A DNA stretch of 64,000 nt from Roseiarcus sp963816065 (GTDB lineage: Bacteria; Pseudomonadota; Alphaproteobacteria; Rhizobiales; Beijerinckiaceae), in assembly GCA_963816065.1 (NCBI GenBank), contig CAWFJG010000031.1:1-64000 (forward strand). The letters run 5' to 3'. A program made the position numbers and the translations under genes. The notes below the pieces were generated by a model. The model did not search any database and had not been told where the DNA came from. It worked only from the letters and a program-made list of their open reading frames with translations. Positions 9,026 to 18,479 of this stretch are shown in pieces. How positions within the stretch are numbered: the first letter of the stretch is position 1; each line of letters opens with the position of its first letter.

Positions 9026-9763
9026 TTAGGCCGCGAACTCGTCGGGGCCGCCGATGAAGTAATCTGGATTCATGGTGCTGACCTCGTCGAGCACGCCCTT
9101 CAGGCTGTGGAAGTGGGTCTGCATGGCGGCGGCGGCGCGGTCGGGATCGCCGGACGCGATCCCTTCGACCACCGCTTCGTGTTCGTGGACGACATGGCGC
9201 AGCCAGTCGAAATTCGGCAGCGTCATACGGCGCAGGCGATCGAGCTGGACTTTGATCTGCAGCACCATGGCCCAGACGCCCGGGCGCCCGGCGGCCTCGG
9301 CGATGGCGAAGTGCAGCGCCTCGTCGGCGTCATGAAAGTCGTCGGCGCCGCGCGCGTCGAGGCACTCGTGCTGGCGCTGGAGGATCGCACGCATCGCAGT
9401 GACGTCGCTTGGGCGCGCGCGCAGGGCGGCCTTACGCACCAGCATCAGTTCGATCGCCTCTCGGGCGCACATGGCGTCGGCGAGCGCGACGACCGGAATG
9501 CGAGCGACGCGTGTGCCGGACTTGGGGGTGATCTCGACGAGCCCCTCGTCGGCGAGGCGCAGCAAGGCCTCGCGGACCGGGGTCCGGCTGACGCCATGGG
9601 CGGCGGCGATTTCCTTTTCGAATATGGGCGCGCCGGGCGGCGACCGCAGGGTGACGATCTCCTGGCGCAGCCGATGGTGGACGAGGTCGGCTGCAGTCCC
9701 TGCGGAACTTCGCGTGTCGGGGCGCCCGGTCGCGAAAGTCCGGCCCTGCGGTTCGTGCAGCAT
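9026..9763 (-). CDS. GntR-family regulator with FCD ligand domain
   Basis: Transcription factor of 245 residues. An N-terminal winged helix (residues about 25-90: FEKEIAAAHGVSRTPVREAL is the recognition region) is followed by an all-helical FCD domain with the metal/ligand His and Asp residues (DEALHFAIAEAA, HEHEAVVEGIASGD). Regulators of this subfamily (UxuR, ExuR and relatives) bind uronates or their catabolites. It lies 155 bases downstream of uxaA on the same strand. That position makes it the prime candidate to control the hexuronate operons, possibly through the palindrome at 13935-13977 (inference). Confidence 0.85.
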   Translation of the reverse strand: MLHEPQGRTFATGRPDTRSSAGTAADLVHHRLRQEIVTLRSPPGAPIFEKEIAAAHGVSRTPVREALLRLADEGLVEITPKSGTRVARIPVVALADAMCAREAIELMLVRKAALRARPSDVTAMRAILQRQHECLDARGADDFHDADEALHFAIAEAAGRPGVWAMVLQIKVQLDRLRRMTLPNFDWLRHVVHEHEAVVEGIASGDPDRAAAAMQTHFHSLKGVLDEVSTMNPDYFIGGPDEFAA

Positions 9764-9918
9764 GTCTCTTCCCTAGGTCCGATTGAAGTCAACACAGCCG
9801 TATCCGAGTGAATATAGGGATTCGAAAGCGGCGTCCCATGCGGCCGCGCGATTGGCGCGAATCGTCCGGCGGCGGCGAAGGCGGACGCCGGCCTCTGCGC
9901 CAAGAGCGGCCGGGCGGC

Positions 9919-11404
9919 TCAAAGCGTGACGCCGGTCTTGAAGATGGCGATCTCGCCGATGTCGTTCTCCTCGTTGCGGGTCGGCCGGCCGCTGGCTGTC
10001 GCCAGCACGGCCTCGACGAAAGCGTCCCTGAGCCCCGTGACCGACACGGCCCCGGTCGCAATCGGGCCGGCGTCGAAGTCGATCCAGTGTGTCTTCTTTT
10101 CGGCCAGGGCCGAGTTGGTGGCGATCTTCATCGTCGGGATGACGCCGCCGAGCGGCGTGCCGCGGCCGGTGGTGAACAGCACGAGATGGCAGCCGGCCGC
10201 TCCGAGCGCCGTCACGGCGACCCCGTCGTTGCCCGGGGCGGACAGCAGATTGAGGCCGGAGACGCCGACGCGGTCGCGATAGCCGAGCACGTCGCGCACC
10301 ACGGAGCGGCCCGCCTTCTGGGTGCATCCGAGCGACTTCTCCTCGAGCGTGGTGATGCCGCCAGCCTTGTTGCCGGGCGAGGGGTTCTCGTAGATCGGCT
10401 GGCCGTTGGCGACATAGTAGGACTTGAAGTCGTTGATGAGGGCGACGGTCTTGTCGAACACCGCGCGCGTCTCGGCGCGCTCCATCAGCAGCGTCTCCGC
10501 GCCGAACATCTCCGGCACTTCGGTCAGCACCGTGGCGCCGCCGACGCCGCAGAGCCAGTCGGAGAAGGCGCCGAGCAGCGGATTGGCGGTGATGCCGGAA
10601 AGCCCGTCGGAGCCGCCGCACTTGAGCCCGACGCGCAGCCTGGCGGCGCTGACCTCGACCCTGCGATCGCCGCGCATCCGTTCGGCCAGAGCGCGGGCGA
10701 TGGCGAGGCCCTCCTCCTGCTCGTTCTCGGCGTCCTGGGCGACGAGGAAGCGGACGCGTTCAGGGTCGGCGGGCGCCAGGCCCTCGCGCGAAGGCGGCGC
10801 GGGTGTTGTTCTCGCAACCGAGACCGAGAATCAGGACGCCGCCGGCGTTGGGATGGAGCGCATAGTTCTGCAGGATCGCCCGGGTGTCGGCGAGGTCGCC
10901 GCCGAGCTGGGAACAGCCATAGGGATGGGCAAGGATCTTCACGCGAGAGCCATCGGGCAGCGCGCCCTCCGCCTCGACCCGTTTCGCGATGTTGCGGGCG
11001 AGGCCGTTGACGCAGCCGACGAGCGGGATGATCCAGAGATCGTTGCGCACGCCGATGTCGCCGTTCGCCCGCTCGAACGCGCGGATCGAGGGCGCTTTCG
11101 CGGCCGGCGCCGGGGCTGCGACGCCGCCCGTCCAGGCATAGTCGAGGATGTCGCCGAGCGCGGTCTTCAGGTTGTGGGTATGAACGTGCGCGCCGCGGGC
11201 GATCGGCCGGGTCGCGACGCCGATCGTCGCCCCGTATTTCGTCACCGTCTCGCCCTCGGCGATGTCGCATAGCGCGAATTTGTGCCCGCGCGGAATGTCG
11301 TCGACGAGCGTGACGTCATAGGCTGGAACGGCGGCGCCGGCCGACAGCGGCTCGAGCGCCACGGCGACCGAATCGATTTCGTTGATCTTGAGGGCGAGGG
11401 TCAT
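9919..11404 (-). CDS. uxaA: Altronate dehydratase (one frameshift)
   Basis: UxaA dehydrates D-altronate to 2-keto-3-deoxy-D-gluconate, using Fe/Mn. The N-terminal SAF domain (residues 1-95: IPRGHKFALCDIAEGETVTK, HVHTHNLKT) is followed by the UxaA core with GCVNGLARNIAKRVE, HPYGCSQLGGDLADT, GLGCENNT, and on the other side of the shift LRVGLKCGGSDGLSGITANP, GCTQKAG and TTGRGTPLGG. One extra base near 10790 moves the frame; the joined protein is about 495 residues, full length. Its ATG overlaps the kdgK stop (ATGA), so the two are translationally coupled. Product of the third step of the galacturonate branch after UxaC and UxaB. Confidence 0.85.
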
Positions 11405-12400
11405 GGGTGGCTCCTGGGGCGTTGAGAGGATCCAAGCAGCGCCGTGATCCGTTCGGCGAAGACGTCGGGCGTCGCGTCGGTGGGGACGATGGCGCCCGAA
11501 TGTTGGACGACCGCGCCGGCGACCGCGTGCGCCGCGCGCGCGCTGTCCTCGACCGGAAGCCCGAGAAGCCGGCCGAGAAGATAGGCGGCCGAGAAACTGT
11601 CGCCGGCCGCCGTGGTGTCGACCACCCGCTCGACCCGGATCGCCGGCACTCGCCGAACCTCGCCGTTTGCGCGGATGACGCAGGGGGCGGGGCCGTCCTT
11701 GATCACCAGCTCGACGTCCGGCCAGGCGGCGAAACGGGCGAGCCCGTCCTCGACCTGCGCCGCGGCCCCGAGCACCGCGAGTTCCTCGACCGTCGTCAGC
11801 ACAGTGCGGGCGAAGCCGAACACGCGCTCCCAGACGGCGCGCGCCTCCTTTTCGCTCGACCACAGCGCCGGGCGATGATTGCAGTCGAAGGCGACCGCGA
11901 CGCCGGCCGCCGCGATCTGCTTCGAGGCGCGCGAGAAGGCGCTCGCGCGAGACGGGCTTCAGCACCGCGAGGCTGACGCCGCTCAGATAGACGAGATCGA
12001 AGCCGCCGAGGGCGGCGAGCACGGCCTCGGCGCCTTCCGCCTCGAAACTGTCGCGCACGGCCGCCTCGCCGCGCCAGTAGGTGAAGCGCCGCTCGCCGCT
12101 CGCATCGACACTGATGAAATAGAGGCCCGGCCGCCGTCCCGGCAGCGCTGCGGTCAGTCGCGAGCCCACTCCGTTGGCGTTCCAGTAGGCTGTCATCTCG
12201 GCGCTGAACCGATCGTCGCCGACGGCGCTGACGTAGTCGACGAAGGGCCCGAGCCGAGCGCCGAGCCGGGCCATGTAGGCGGCGGTGTTGAAGGTGTCGC
12301 CGCCAAAGCCGCGGGTGAGCGCGCCGGCCGTCGACTCCTTCAATTCGATCATGCATTCGCCGATCAGCGCGACGCGGAAGGGCGGGCGGGTCGCGGGCAT
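11401..12400 (-). CDS. kdgK: 2-keto-3-deoxygluconate kinase, PfkB family (one frameshift)
   Basis: Sugar kinase that phosphorylates 2-keto-3-deoxygluconate to KDPG. N-terminal ALIGECMIELKES and GGDTFNTAAYMARLG, the PfkB substrate-binding region, then LYFISVDASGERRFTYWRGE. The C-terminal part has the PfkB signature DTTAAGDSFSAAYLLG, with the catalytic Asp in AGDSF. The frame changes near 11940, within SRERLLARL; joined length is about 333 residues. It follows the transporter by 85 bases and overlaps uxaA by four, so transporter-kdgK-uxaA is one operon. The KDPG aldolase needed to finish the route is not in the window. Confidence 0.82.
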
Positions 12401-12485
12401 GGCGCGTGGTCTCCGGAAGCGAGGAGGGAATGATCTGAGAAGGGGACCGGCGGGGGCGCCCGCCGGCCCGGTTTCGTTTCGCTGC

Positions 12486-13754
12486 TCACTCGGCCGGCAC
12501 GGCTGCGCGGACGGCGCCGTGCGACCAACCGATGAAGATCCACAGCACCGCCGCCGCGATCAGGTCGAACAGGAACAGCATGGCGAACAGCGGCTCGTAG
12601 CCGATCGTGTTGGCGAGCTGGCCGACGATCAACGTGAAGATCGCGCCGCCGAGGTAGCCGAACATGCCGGCGACGCCGGTGGCGGTCGCCACTTCGGGCT
12701 TCTCGAACACATCGCCGACCACGGCGTACATCATCGACGACAGCATCTGATGGGCGAAACCGCCGAGCGAGAAGCACAGGATCGCGACGATCGGATTCAC
12801 GGCGAAGCTGATCAGAGCCGGGCCGACCATGCAGAACGCGCCGATGGTGATGACGGTGAGCCGCGACGAGACGAGCTGCATGCCCAGGCGCTTGTGCAGG
12901 AACGGCGCGAGATAGCCGCCGAACACGCAACCGAGGTCGGAGGCCACGAACGGCAGCCAGGCGAACAGCGCGAACTGCTTGATGTCCATGCCGCGCACGG
13001 AGACCATGTACAGCGGGATCCAGAATGCGAAGGTCTGCCAGGCCGGCTCGGTGAGGAAACGGGCGACGATCAGGCCGATGAAGCTCTTCTGAGCGAAAAT
13101 CTTCTTGAGCGCCGGCTTTTCCGCCACGACCGCCGTTTTGCCGTCTTCGATGAAGGCGAACTCTTGCGGCGACAGCCGCGGATGGTTCTGCGGATCGCGA
13201 TAGAGCCAGAACCACAAAATCGAGAACACGACGGCCAGAAGGCCGGTCAGGATGAAGGCGGACTGCCAGCCGTAGGCGGTCGAGAGCCAGACCACGACGG
13301 GCGGAGTGAGCGCCGCGCCGACCGACGAACCCGAGTTGAACCAGCCGGTCGCGATCGAGCGTTCGTTCGACGGGAACCACACGGTCGAGGTCTTCGTGCC
13401 GGTCGGTATCGCGACCGCCTCCGAAACGCCGAGCAACGCACGGAAGCCGGCCATCGAAACCCATCCGGTCGAGAAGGCGTGGAGCGCGCAGGCGGTCCCC
13501 CACACGAGCGCGGCGACCGCGTAGCCGATGCGCGGGCCAATGAGATCGGTTAGATAACCCGCCGCCGGCTGGGAGAACGAGTATACGAGCTGAAACGCCG
13601 AGACCACGTAGGAATATTGCTCCGTGGAGAAGTTCAACTCCTTCTTCAGGATCGGCGCCAGAACGCCAAGCACATTGCGGTCGACGTAGACGATGATCGT
13701 TCCGACCAGCATCAACGCCAGAATTCTCCATCTCAACCCTGAAATATACCTCAT
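12486..13754 (-). CDS. MFS transporter, hexuronate (ExuT/GudP)-like
   Basis: Twelve-helix major facilitator of the anion:cation symporter type, 422 residues from ATG 13754, which has GAGGG seven bases upstream. N-terminal WRILALMLVGTIIVYVDRNV (the first helix with the YxDR of ExuT/GudP-like carriers), the loop motif GYLTDLIGPRIGYA and ALLGVSEAVAIPTGTKTSTV are seen. Best explained as the proton-coupled uptake system for D-galacturonate or D-glucuronate, because it is first in the kdgK-uxaA operon and divergent from uxaC-uxaB. A good sigma-70-like promoter reads towards it from 13976. Confidence 0.82.
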   Translation of the reverse strand: MRYISGLRWRILALMLVGTIIVYVDRNVLGVLAPILKKELNFSTEQYSYVVSAFQLVYSFSQPAAGYLTDLIGPRIGYAVAALVWGTACALHAFSTGWVSMAGFRALLGVSEAVAIPTGTKTSTVWFPSNERSIATGWFNSGSSVGAALTPPVVVWLSTAYGWQSAFILTGLLAVVFSILWFWLYRDPQNHPRLSPQEFAFIEDGKTAVVAEKPALKKIFAQKSFIGLIVARFLTEPAWQTFAFWIPLYMVSVRGMDIKQFALFAWLPFVASDLGCVFGGYLAPFLHKRLGMQLVSSRLTVITIGAFCMVGPALISFAVNPIVAILCFSLGGFAHQMLSSMMYAVVGDVFEKPEVATATGVAGMFGYLGGAIFTLIVGQLANTIGYEPLFAMLFLFDLIAAAVLWIFIGWSHGAVRAAVPAE

Positions 13755-13934
13755 GCCATCCCTCTGACGGGTTATCGCGAGCCGGCCGGGCGACCAGTCG
13801 CATCTGTTTTTCGTGGGGTTCCTTGGAGTTCGCCTTCCGCCGATCCGATTCCCTGAAGAGCCGCCGCCGACTGGCATTTCGACTGACGCGACCCATCGCG
13901 CGTTTGTCACAAGGCTGCTCGATCGGCTCGACCA

Positions 13935-13977
13935 CTTGACAGGCAAACTTATATATTAGATATATAAGTCTGTCAAG
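13935..13977. promoter_or_regulatory. Palindromic divergent promoter/operator of the hexuronate operons
   Basis: Two nested inverted repeats. The outer arms are CTTGACAG (13935-13942) and CTGTCAAG (13970-13977). The inner arms are ACTTATATAT (13947-13956) and ATATATAAGT (13960-13969) around TAG. Each outer arm contains TTGACA pointing inwards. On the reverse strand TTGACA is followed after exactly 17 bases by TATAAG, a near-consensus promoter for the transporter. On the forward strand TTGACA is followed by AT-rich hexamers (GATATA at 17, TATAAG at 21) for uxaC. The symmetry suggests a regulator dimer covering both promoters. Confidence 0.7.
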
Positions 13978-14029
13978 CCGGTCCATCCCGAAGCCGGTTG
14001 CCCACAAGGACCCACCGGAGGCTCATCCC

Positions 14030-15478
14030 ATGACCGCTCAGACCGCTCGTTTCGCGCCGACGGCGGCGAAGCGTTTCGCCCTGCACCCGGACCGCCTGTT
14101 TCCTGTCGATTCCGTCACCCGCGACGTCGCGCGGCGTCTCTATGCGACGGTCGCCGATCTGCCGATCGTCAGCCCGCACGGTCACACGGATCCCGCCTGG
14201 TTCGCGGAAAACCGGCCCTTCCCCGATCCGGCGCGGCTGTTCATCGTCCCCGATCACTACGTGCACCGGATGCTCTACAGTCAGGGCGTCGCGCCCGAGG
14301 CTGTCGGCGTGCCGCGGCTCGACGGCGGCCCGGTCGAACAGGACCCGCGGGCGATCTGGCGCCTGTTCGCCGCGAACTTCCGGCTATTCCGGGGCACGCC
14401 GTCCTGGCTGTGGCTGAACCACGCCTTCACCGCCGTCTTCGGCATCGAGGAGCAGCCGTCGGCGGAGAACGCCGACCGGCTTTACGACACGATCGCCGAC
14501 GCGCTCGCCAGGCCCGAGTTCCGGCCGCGCGCCCTCTATGAGCGCTTCAACATCGAGGTTCTGGCCACGACCGACAGCCCGCTCGACGACCTGCGTCACC
14601 ACCGCGCGATCCGCGACAGCGGCTGGAAGGGCCGCGTCATCACCGCCTTCCGTCCCGACCCCGCCGTCGATCCCGACTTCCCGAACTTCGCCCAAAACCT
14701 CATCGAACTCGGCCGCATCACCGGCCGCGACACCGCGTCCTGGACGGGGTATCTCCAAGCCCTGGCCGGCCGCCGCACTTATTTCAAGCAAATCGGCGCC
14801 ACATCGACCGACCACGGCCATCCGACTGCGCGAACCGCCGATCTCTCCCCGGCCGAGGCCGAAGCCTTGTTCGGCCGGGTCAAGGGCGGCGAGGCCAGCG
14901 CCGAAGACGCGGAGCTGTTCCGCGCCCAGATGCTGACCGAGATGGCCCGCCTCAGCCTTGCGGACGGGCTCGTCATGCAGATCCACCCGGGCTCCCGCCG
15001 CGACCACAATCCGTGGATCTTCAAGACCTTCGGCAAGGACAAGGGGTGCGACATTCCCGGCCCGACCGATTATGTTTCGGCGCTGAAGCCCCTGCTCGAC
15101 CGCTTCGGCAACGAGCGCGCCCTGACGATCATCCTGTTCACCCTCGATGAGACCGCCTTTTCGCGCGAACTTGCGCCGCTCGCCGGCCATTATCCTGCGC
15201 TGAAGCTTGGGCCGCCCTGGTGGTTCTTCGACAGCCCCGAGGGCATGAGGCGCTTCCGCGAGACGGTGACCGAGACCGCGGGCTTCTACAACACCGTCGG
15301 CTTCAACGACGACACGCGCGCCTTCCTGTCGATCCCGGCGCGTCACGACGTCGCCCGGCGCTGTGACTGCGCCTTTCTGGCCAGGCTCGTCGCCGAACAC
15401 CGGCTCGAGGAGGACGAGGCGTTCGAGGTCGCCCAGGATCTCGCCTATCGCCTCGTCAAGTCGGCCTACAAACTCTGA
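14030..15478 (+). CDS. uxaC: Uronate (glucuronate/galacturonate) isomerase
   Basis: UxaC, 482 residues, converts D-galacturonate to D-tagaturonate and D-glucuronate to D-fructuronate in the cytoplasm. It belongs to the amidohydrolase-like uronate isomerase family. The metal-binding PIVSPHGHTDPAWFAEN near the N-terminus (HxH), VLATTDSPLDDLRHH, GLVMQIHPGSRRDHN and GFNDDTRAFLSIPARHDVAR are family hallmarks. The ATG at 14030 follows ACCGGAGGCTCATCCC. First gene of the rightward operon, 17 bases before uxaB. The frame is intact throughout. Confidence 0.93.
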   Translation: MTAQTARFAPTAAKRFALHPDRLFPVDSVTRDVARRLYATVADLPIVSPHGHTDPAWFAENRPFPDPARLFIVPDHYVHRMLYSQGVAPEAVGVPRLDGGPVEQDPRAIWRLFAANFRLFRGTPSWLWLNHAFTAVFGIEEQPSAENADRLYDTIADALARPEFRPRALYERFNIEVLATTDSPLDDLRHHRAIRDSGWKGRVITAFRPDPAVDPDFPNFAQNLIELGRITGRDTASWTGYLQALAGRRTYFKQIGATSTDHGHPTARTADLSPAEAEALFGRVKGGEASAEDAELFRAQMLTEMARLSLADGLVMQIHPGSRRDHNPWIFKTFGKDKGCDIPGPTDYVSALKPLLDRFGNERALTIILFTLDETAFSRELAPLAGHYPALKLGPPWWFFDSPEGMRRFRETVTETAGFYNTVGFNDDTRAFLSIPARHDVARRCDCAFLARLVAEHRLEEDEAFEVAQDLAYRLVKSAYKL

Positions 15479-15495
15479 TCGGGAGCGCACTCTCC

Positions 15496-17031
15496 ATGTC
15501 GCTCCTCACCCGCCGCGCCCTGACGAGGGACCTCAAGGGCGTCGCCCCCGCCGACCCGGCGCCGCGTCCGATCAAGGTCCTGCAGATCGGCGACGGCGTC
15601 TTCCTGCGGGCCTTCGTCGACTGGATGATTGACGTCGCCAACGAGAAAGGAACCTTCGACGGCGGCGTCGCGATCGCCAAGGCGCGGCCGGGCGGCTCGC
15701 CGCGACCCTTCGCGGCGCAGGAGAACCTGTTTACCGTTCTCCTGCGCGGCCGTGTCGACGGCCGCGAGGTCGTCGACCGCCGCATCGTCTCGTCGGTTCA
15801 GCTCGCGCTCGACCCCGACACGGAATGGAACCGCTTCCTGGCGATCGCCGCCTCTCCCGATCTGCGCTTCGTCGTCTCCAATACGACCGAGGCCGGCATC
15901 GTCGAGGTCGAGGAGCCGCTCGATCCCAAGGTCTGCCCGAACAGTTTCCCGGCCAAGGTCGCCGCGCTCCTCAAAGCGCGCTGGTCGACGCTCGGGCCCG
16001 ACGCGCCCGGGCTCGTGTTCCTGCCCTGCGAACTGATCGAGGCGAACGGGACGACACTTCGCCGAATGGTTCTCGGCCACGCCCGCCGCTGGGGCCTCGA
16101 GGCCGCTTTCGTCGACTGGATCGAAGACAACAACGTCTTCGTCGACACGCTCGTCGACCGCATCGTCGCTGGCTATCCGGAGGGCGAGAAGGCGACGCTG
16201 TTCGGCGAATGGGGCTACGAAGACCCGCTCGCGGTCGCCGCCGAGCCTTTCCATGTCTGGGTGATCCAGGGACCGAAGGCGATCGCCGCCGAGCTGCCGC
16301 TGGCCGACGCCGGGCTCGATGTAATCTGGACCGACGATCTCAAGCCCTACCGCACCCGCAAGGTGCGGATCCTGAACGGCGGCCATACCGCGTCGGCGCT
16401 CGCCGCCTATCTCGCCGGCCTCGACACCGTCGAGGCAATGACGAGGGACCCACAGATCTCGGCCTTCCTGCGCCGCGTCCTGATCGACGAGATCGTGCCG
16501 CAGGCGCCGCTGCCCGAGGCCGAGCGCCGCGCCTACGCCGCGACCGTCCTGGAGCGGTTCGGCAACCCGTTCATCCGTCACGAACTCCTGTCGATTGCGC
16601 TGAATTCCGTGTCGAAATGGGTCGTCAGGGTGCTGCCAACGATCGAGGACTGGGTGAAGGACGGAAAGCCGGCGCCCGACGGCCTCGCCTTCTCGCTCGC
16701 CTCGCTCCTATGGTTTTACCGCGGCCAGCGCGAGACGGGCAGCGTTTTCGGAGGCCGCGACCGCGGCGCCTATCCGATCCGCGACGACGCCTACGTGCTC
16801 GACATCATGGTCGCCGCCTGGGCGGGCGTCGCGCGCGGCGACGCGCCCGCGATCGCCCGCCGCCTGCTCGCCGAGCCAAGGCTCTGGGGCAAGGACTTGA
16901 CCACGGTCGGCGATCTCTCCGCCCAAGTCGAGACGGCGATCGCCGCGATCGAGGACGCCGGCGTCCGCGGCGCTCTCGACCGCCTCGGCCTCGCCGCGGA
17001 ACGAACCAGCGGCCGCGAAGTCGCGATATGA
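15496..17031 (+). CDS. uxaB: Tagaturonate reductase (altronate oxidoreductase)
   Basis: Polyol-dehydrogenase-type NAD(P) enzyme of 511 residues. N-terminal Rossmann region IKVLQIGDGVFLRAFVDWM, then VVSNTTEAGIVEVEEPLDP and the catalytic polyol-dehydrogenase motif KVRILNGGHTA (K-x4-N-x2-H). Tagaturonate reductases read RILNGAHTA at this point, and the partner gene uxaA acts on altronate, so UxaB is preferred over the fructuronate reductase UxuB. It reduces D-tagaturonate to D-altronate. A wider specificity that also covers fructuronate cannot be excluded. Confidence 0.85.
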   Translation: MSLLTRRALTRDLKGVAPADPAPRPIKVLQIGDGVFLRAFVDWMIDVANEKGTFDGGVAIAKARPGGSPRPFAAQENLFTVLLRGRVDGREVVDRRIVSSVQLALDPDTEWNRFLAIAASPDLRFVVSNTTEAGIVEVEEPLDPKVCPNSFPAKVAALLKARWSTLGPDAPGLVFLPCELIEANGTTLRRMVLGHARRWGLEAAFVDWIEDNNVFVDTLVDRIVAGYPEGEKATLFGEWGYEDPLAVAAEPFHVWVIQGPKAIAAELPLADAGLDVIWTDDLKPYRTRKVRILNGGHTASALAAYLAGLDTVEAMTRDPQISAFLRRVLIDEIVPQAPLPEAERRAYAATVLERFGNPFIRHELLSIALNSVSKWVVRVLPTIEDWVKDGKPAPDGLAFSLASLLWFYRGQRETGSVFGGRDRGAYPIRDDAYVLDIMVAAWAGVARGDAPAIARRLLAEPRLWGKDLTTVGDLSAQVETAIAAIEDAGVRGALDRLGLAAERTSGREVAI

Positions 17032-17420
17032 ATGGTTCACTCCTCGATCGTCGTGCGACGCCTATTCGAGGAGACCGGCGCCGCCCAGCGCATTGAGTTG
17101 CCCCAACCGCATCGGATTAAAGTCAGAGGTCTGTGGCTGCGCTGTCATGCTCGACCGCGTTGCGAACGGCGACCGCTTCGCTTGCGACGCCGACTGGCGC
17201 TCGGATACCTCGCCGATCGGGCAGGAGGAGCCGAACCGTCGCTGCAGGCGCTGTCCGCCCCGTACCGACTGCAACAGCTTTGCGGATTCCCGTTCCCGCG
17301 GTCGATGGGCGGCCCGCTGGGGCGCCTCGAAAGATCGGCCCCAGCGCGGCGATGCAACGAAAATGAGTTCTCGCGCGTTTTTGCGCCACGGCGCCCCCGG
17401 ATGCGTCGCGGAGACGAGCG
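17032..17420. other. No gene recognised
   Basis: Between uxaB and the second transglutaminase. Several overlapping frames are open because of high GC, but none has a ribosome binding site or family likeness. Confidence 0.4.
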
Positions 17421-18245
17421 ATGATCATTCGAGCGGGCTACAGGATTTCCTTTCAGTGTGCGGCGCCGACCAGCATGCTGCTCATGCTGAGCGTCCATCC
17501 TTCGCGCGAGGCCGATCTCGTCACGCCCGACACGATCAGGGCGACGCCCAAGGCGCCGATGGACAATTACACCGACACGTTCGGCAACCGGGTCACGCGG
17601 GTCGACGCGCCGCAGGGCCCGATCACGTTTTCGAGCGACTTCGCCATCCGCGACAGCGGGTTGCCGGACGAAATCCCGGAGGATTTGCCGCTGACGCCGG
17701 TCAAGGATCTGCCGAGCGAGGCGCTGGTCTATCTCATGCCGAGTTGCTATTGCGACAGCGACGTTTTGGGCGCTTTCGCGTGGGGCCAGTTCGGCGGGGT
17801 TGGGGGCGGCGCCCGCCTCGTCCAGACGATTTGCAGTTTCGCCCACGACCGCATCCAGTTCAACTACCAGCTTGCGAGCCCCTTCCGCACCGCCTCCGGC
17901 GCGCTCAGCGAGGGCGTAGGCGTCTGTCGCGACTTCACCCATCTCGCGGTTGCGCTTTGCCGCGCGATGAACGTGCCCGCTCGCTACTGCACAGGGTATC
18001 TCGGCGATATCGGCGTGCCGCCCGACCCGGCGCCGATGGATTTTTCCGCCTGGTTCGAGGTTTTCCTCAACGGCCGGTGGTATGCGTTCGACGCCCGCCA
18101 CAACATTCCCCGCATCGGGCGGATCGTCATGGCGCGGGGCCGCGACGCCGCCGACGTCGCCATCTCGGCCGCCTTCGGCAGCGCGCCGCTGGCGCAGTTC
18201 GAGGTGACGACCTACGAGGAGGCGAAAGCCGCGCTACGGGCGTGA
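17421..18245 (+). CDS. Transglutaminase family protein, His position occupied by Ser
   Basis: A 274-residue member of the transglutaminase-like superfamily, with an N-terminal beta domain and the core from about residue 130. The nucleophile region SEGVGVCRDFTHLAVALC is canonical, and the Asp of WYAFDARHNIPRIG is present. However, the segment that normally reads HAW is MDFSAWFEVFLNG, so the triad His is replaced by Ser. The same PMDFSAWFE pattern is, to my knowledge, usual in this rhizobial subfamily, so it is a family trait rather than damage. A short ribosome binding site (CGGAGACGAGCG) precedes ATG 17421. Paralogous to 8059-8950. Confidence 0.8.
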   Translation: MIIRAGYRISFQCAAPTSMLLMLSVHPSREADLVTPDTIRATPKAPMDNYTDTFGNRVTRVDAPQGPITFSSDFAIRDSGLPDEIPEDLPLTPVKDLPSEALVYLMPSCYCDSDVLGAFAWGQFGGVGGGARLVQTICSFAHDRIQFNYQLASPFRTASGALSEGVGVCRDFTHLAVALCRAMNVPARYCTGYLGDIGVPPDPAPMDFSAWFEVFLNGRWYAFDARHNIPRIGRIVMARGRDAADVAISAAFGSAPLAQFEVTTYEEAKAALRA

Positions 18246-18393
18246 AACGGCGATCCTGCGCCCGACTTCCGTGACCCCTCGCGTTGGCCCATGACGACGG
18301 CCGCGCGGACATCGCCGCCGAGCGCGCGCGACCGTGTATCGCGAGTTCGACAACCTGCCGCTAACCCTTTGAAATCGTTAGGACGCTGGACTG

Positions 18394-18412
18394 AAAAAGC
18401 CCCACTGCGGGT
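18394..18412 (-). terminator. Weak hairpin and T-run downstream of ppk2
   Basis: On the reverse strand a short stem (CCCGCAGTGGGG) is followed by CTTTTTC, about 70 bases after the ppk2 stop. The stem is only three to four pairs, so the call is tentative. Confidence 0.3.
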
Positions 18413-18479
18413 TTTAACCCATTGAAAAGAAACAGCTTCTGCCCAAAAACCGCGGTCATGGGCCGGGGACGCGCCCCAG

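Noticed and set aside
10760..12400. Apparent kdgK-uxaA fusion protein of 546 residues
   Set aside because: Produced by a frameshift in kdgK that drops into the uxaA frame; the two genes have their own start and stop with a normal ATGA overlap.
15825..17096. 423-residue Arg-rich frame inside uxaB
   Set aside because: Out-of-frame shadow of a confidently identified gene.
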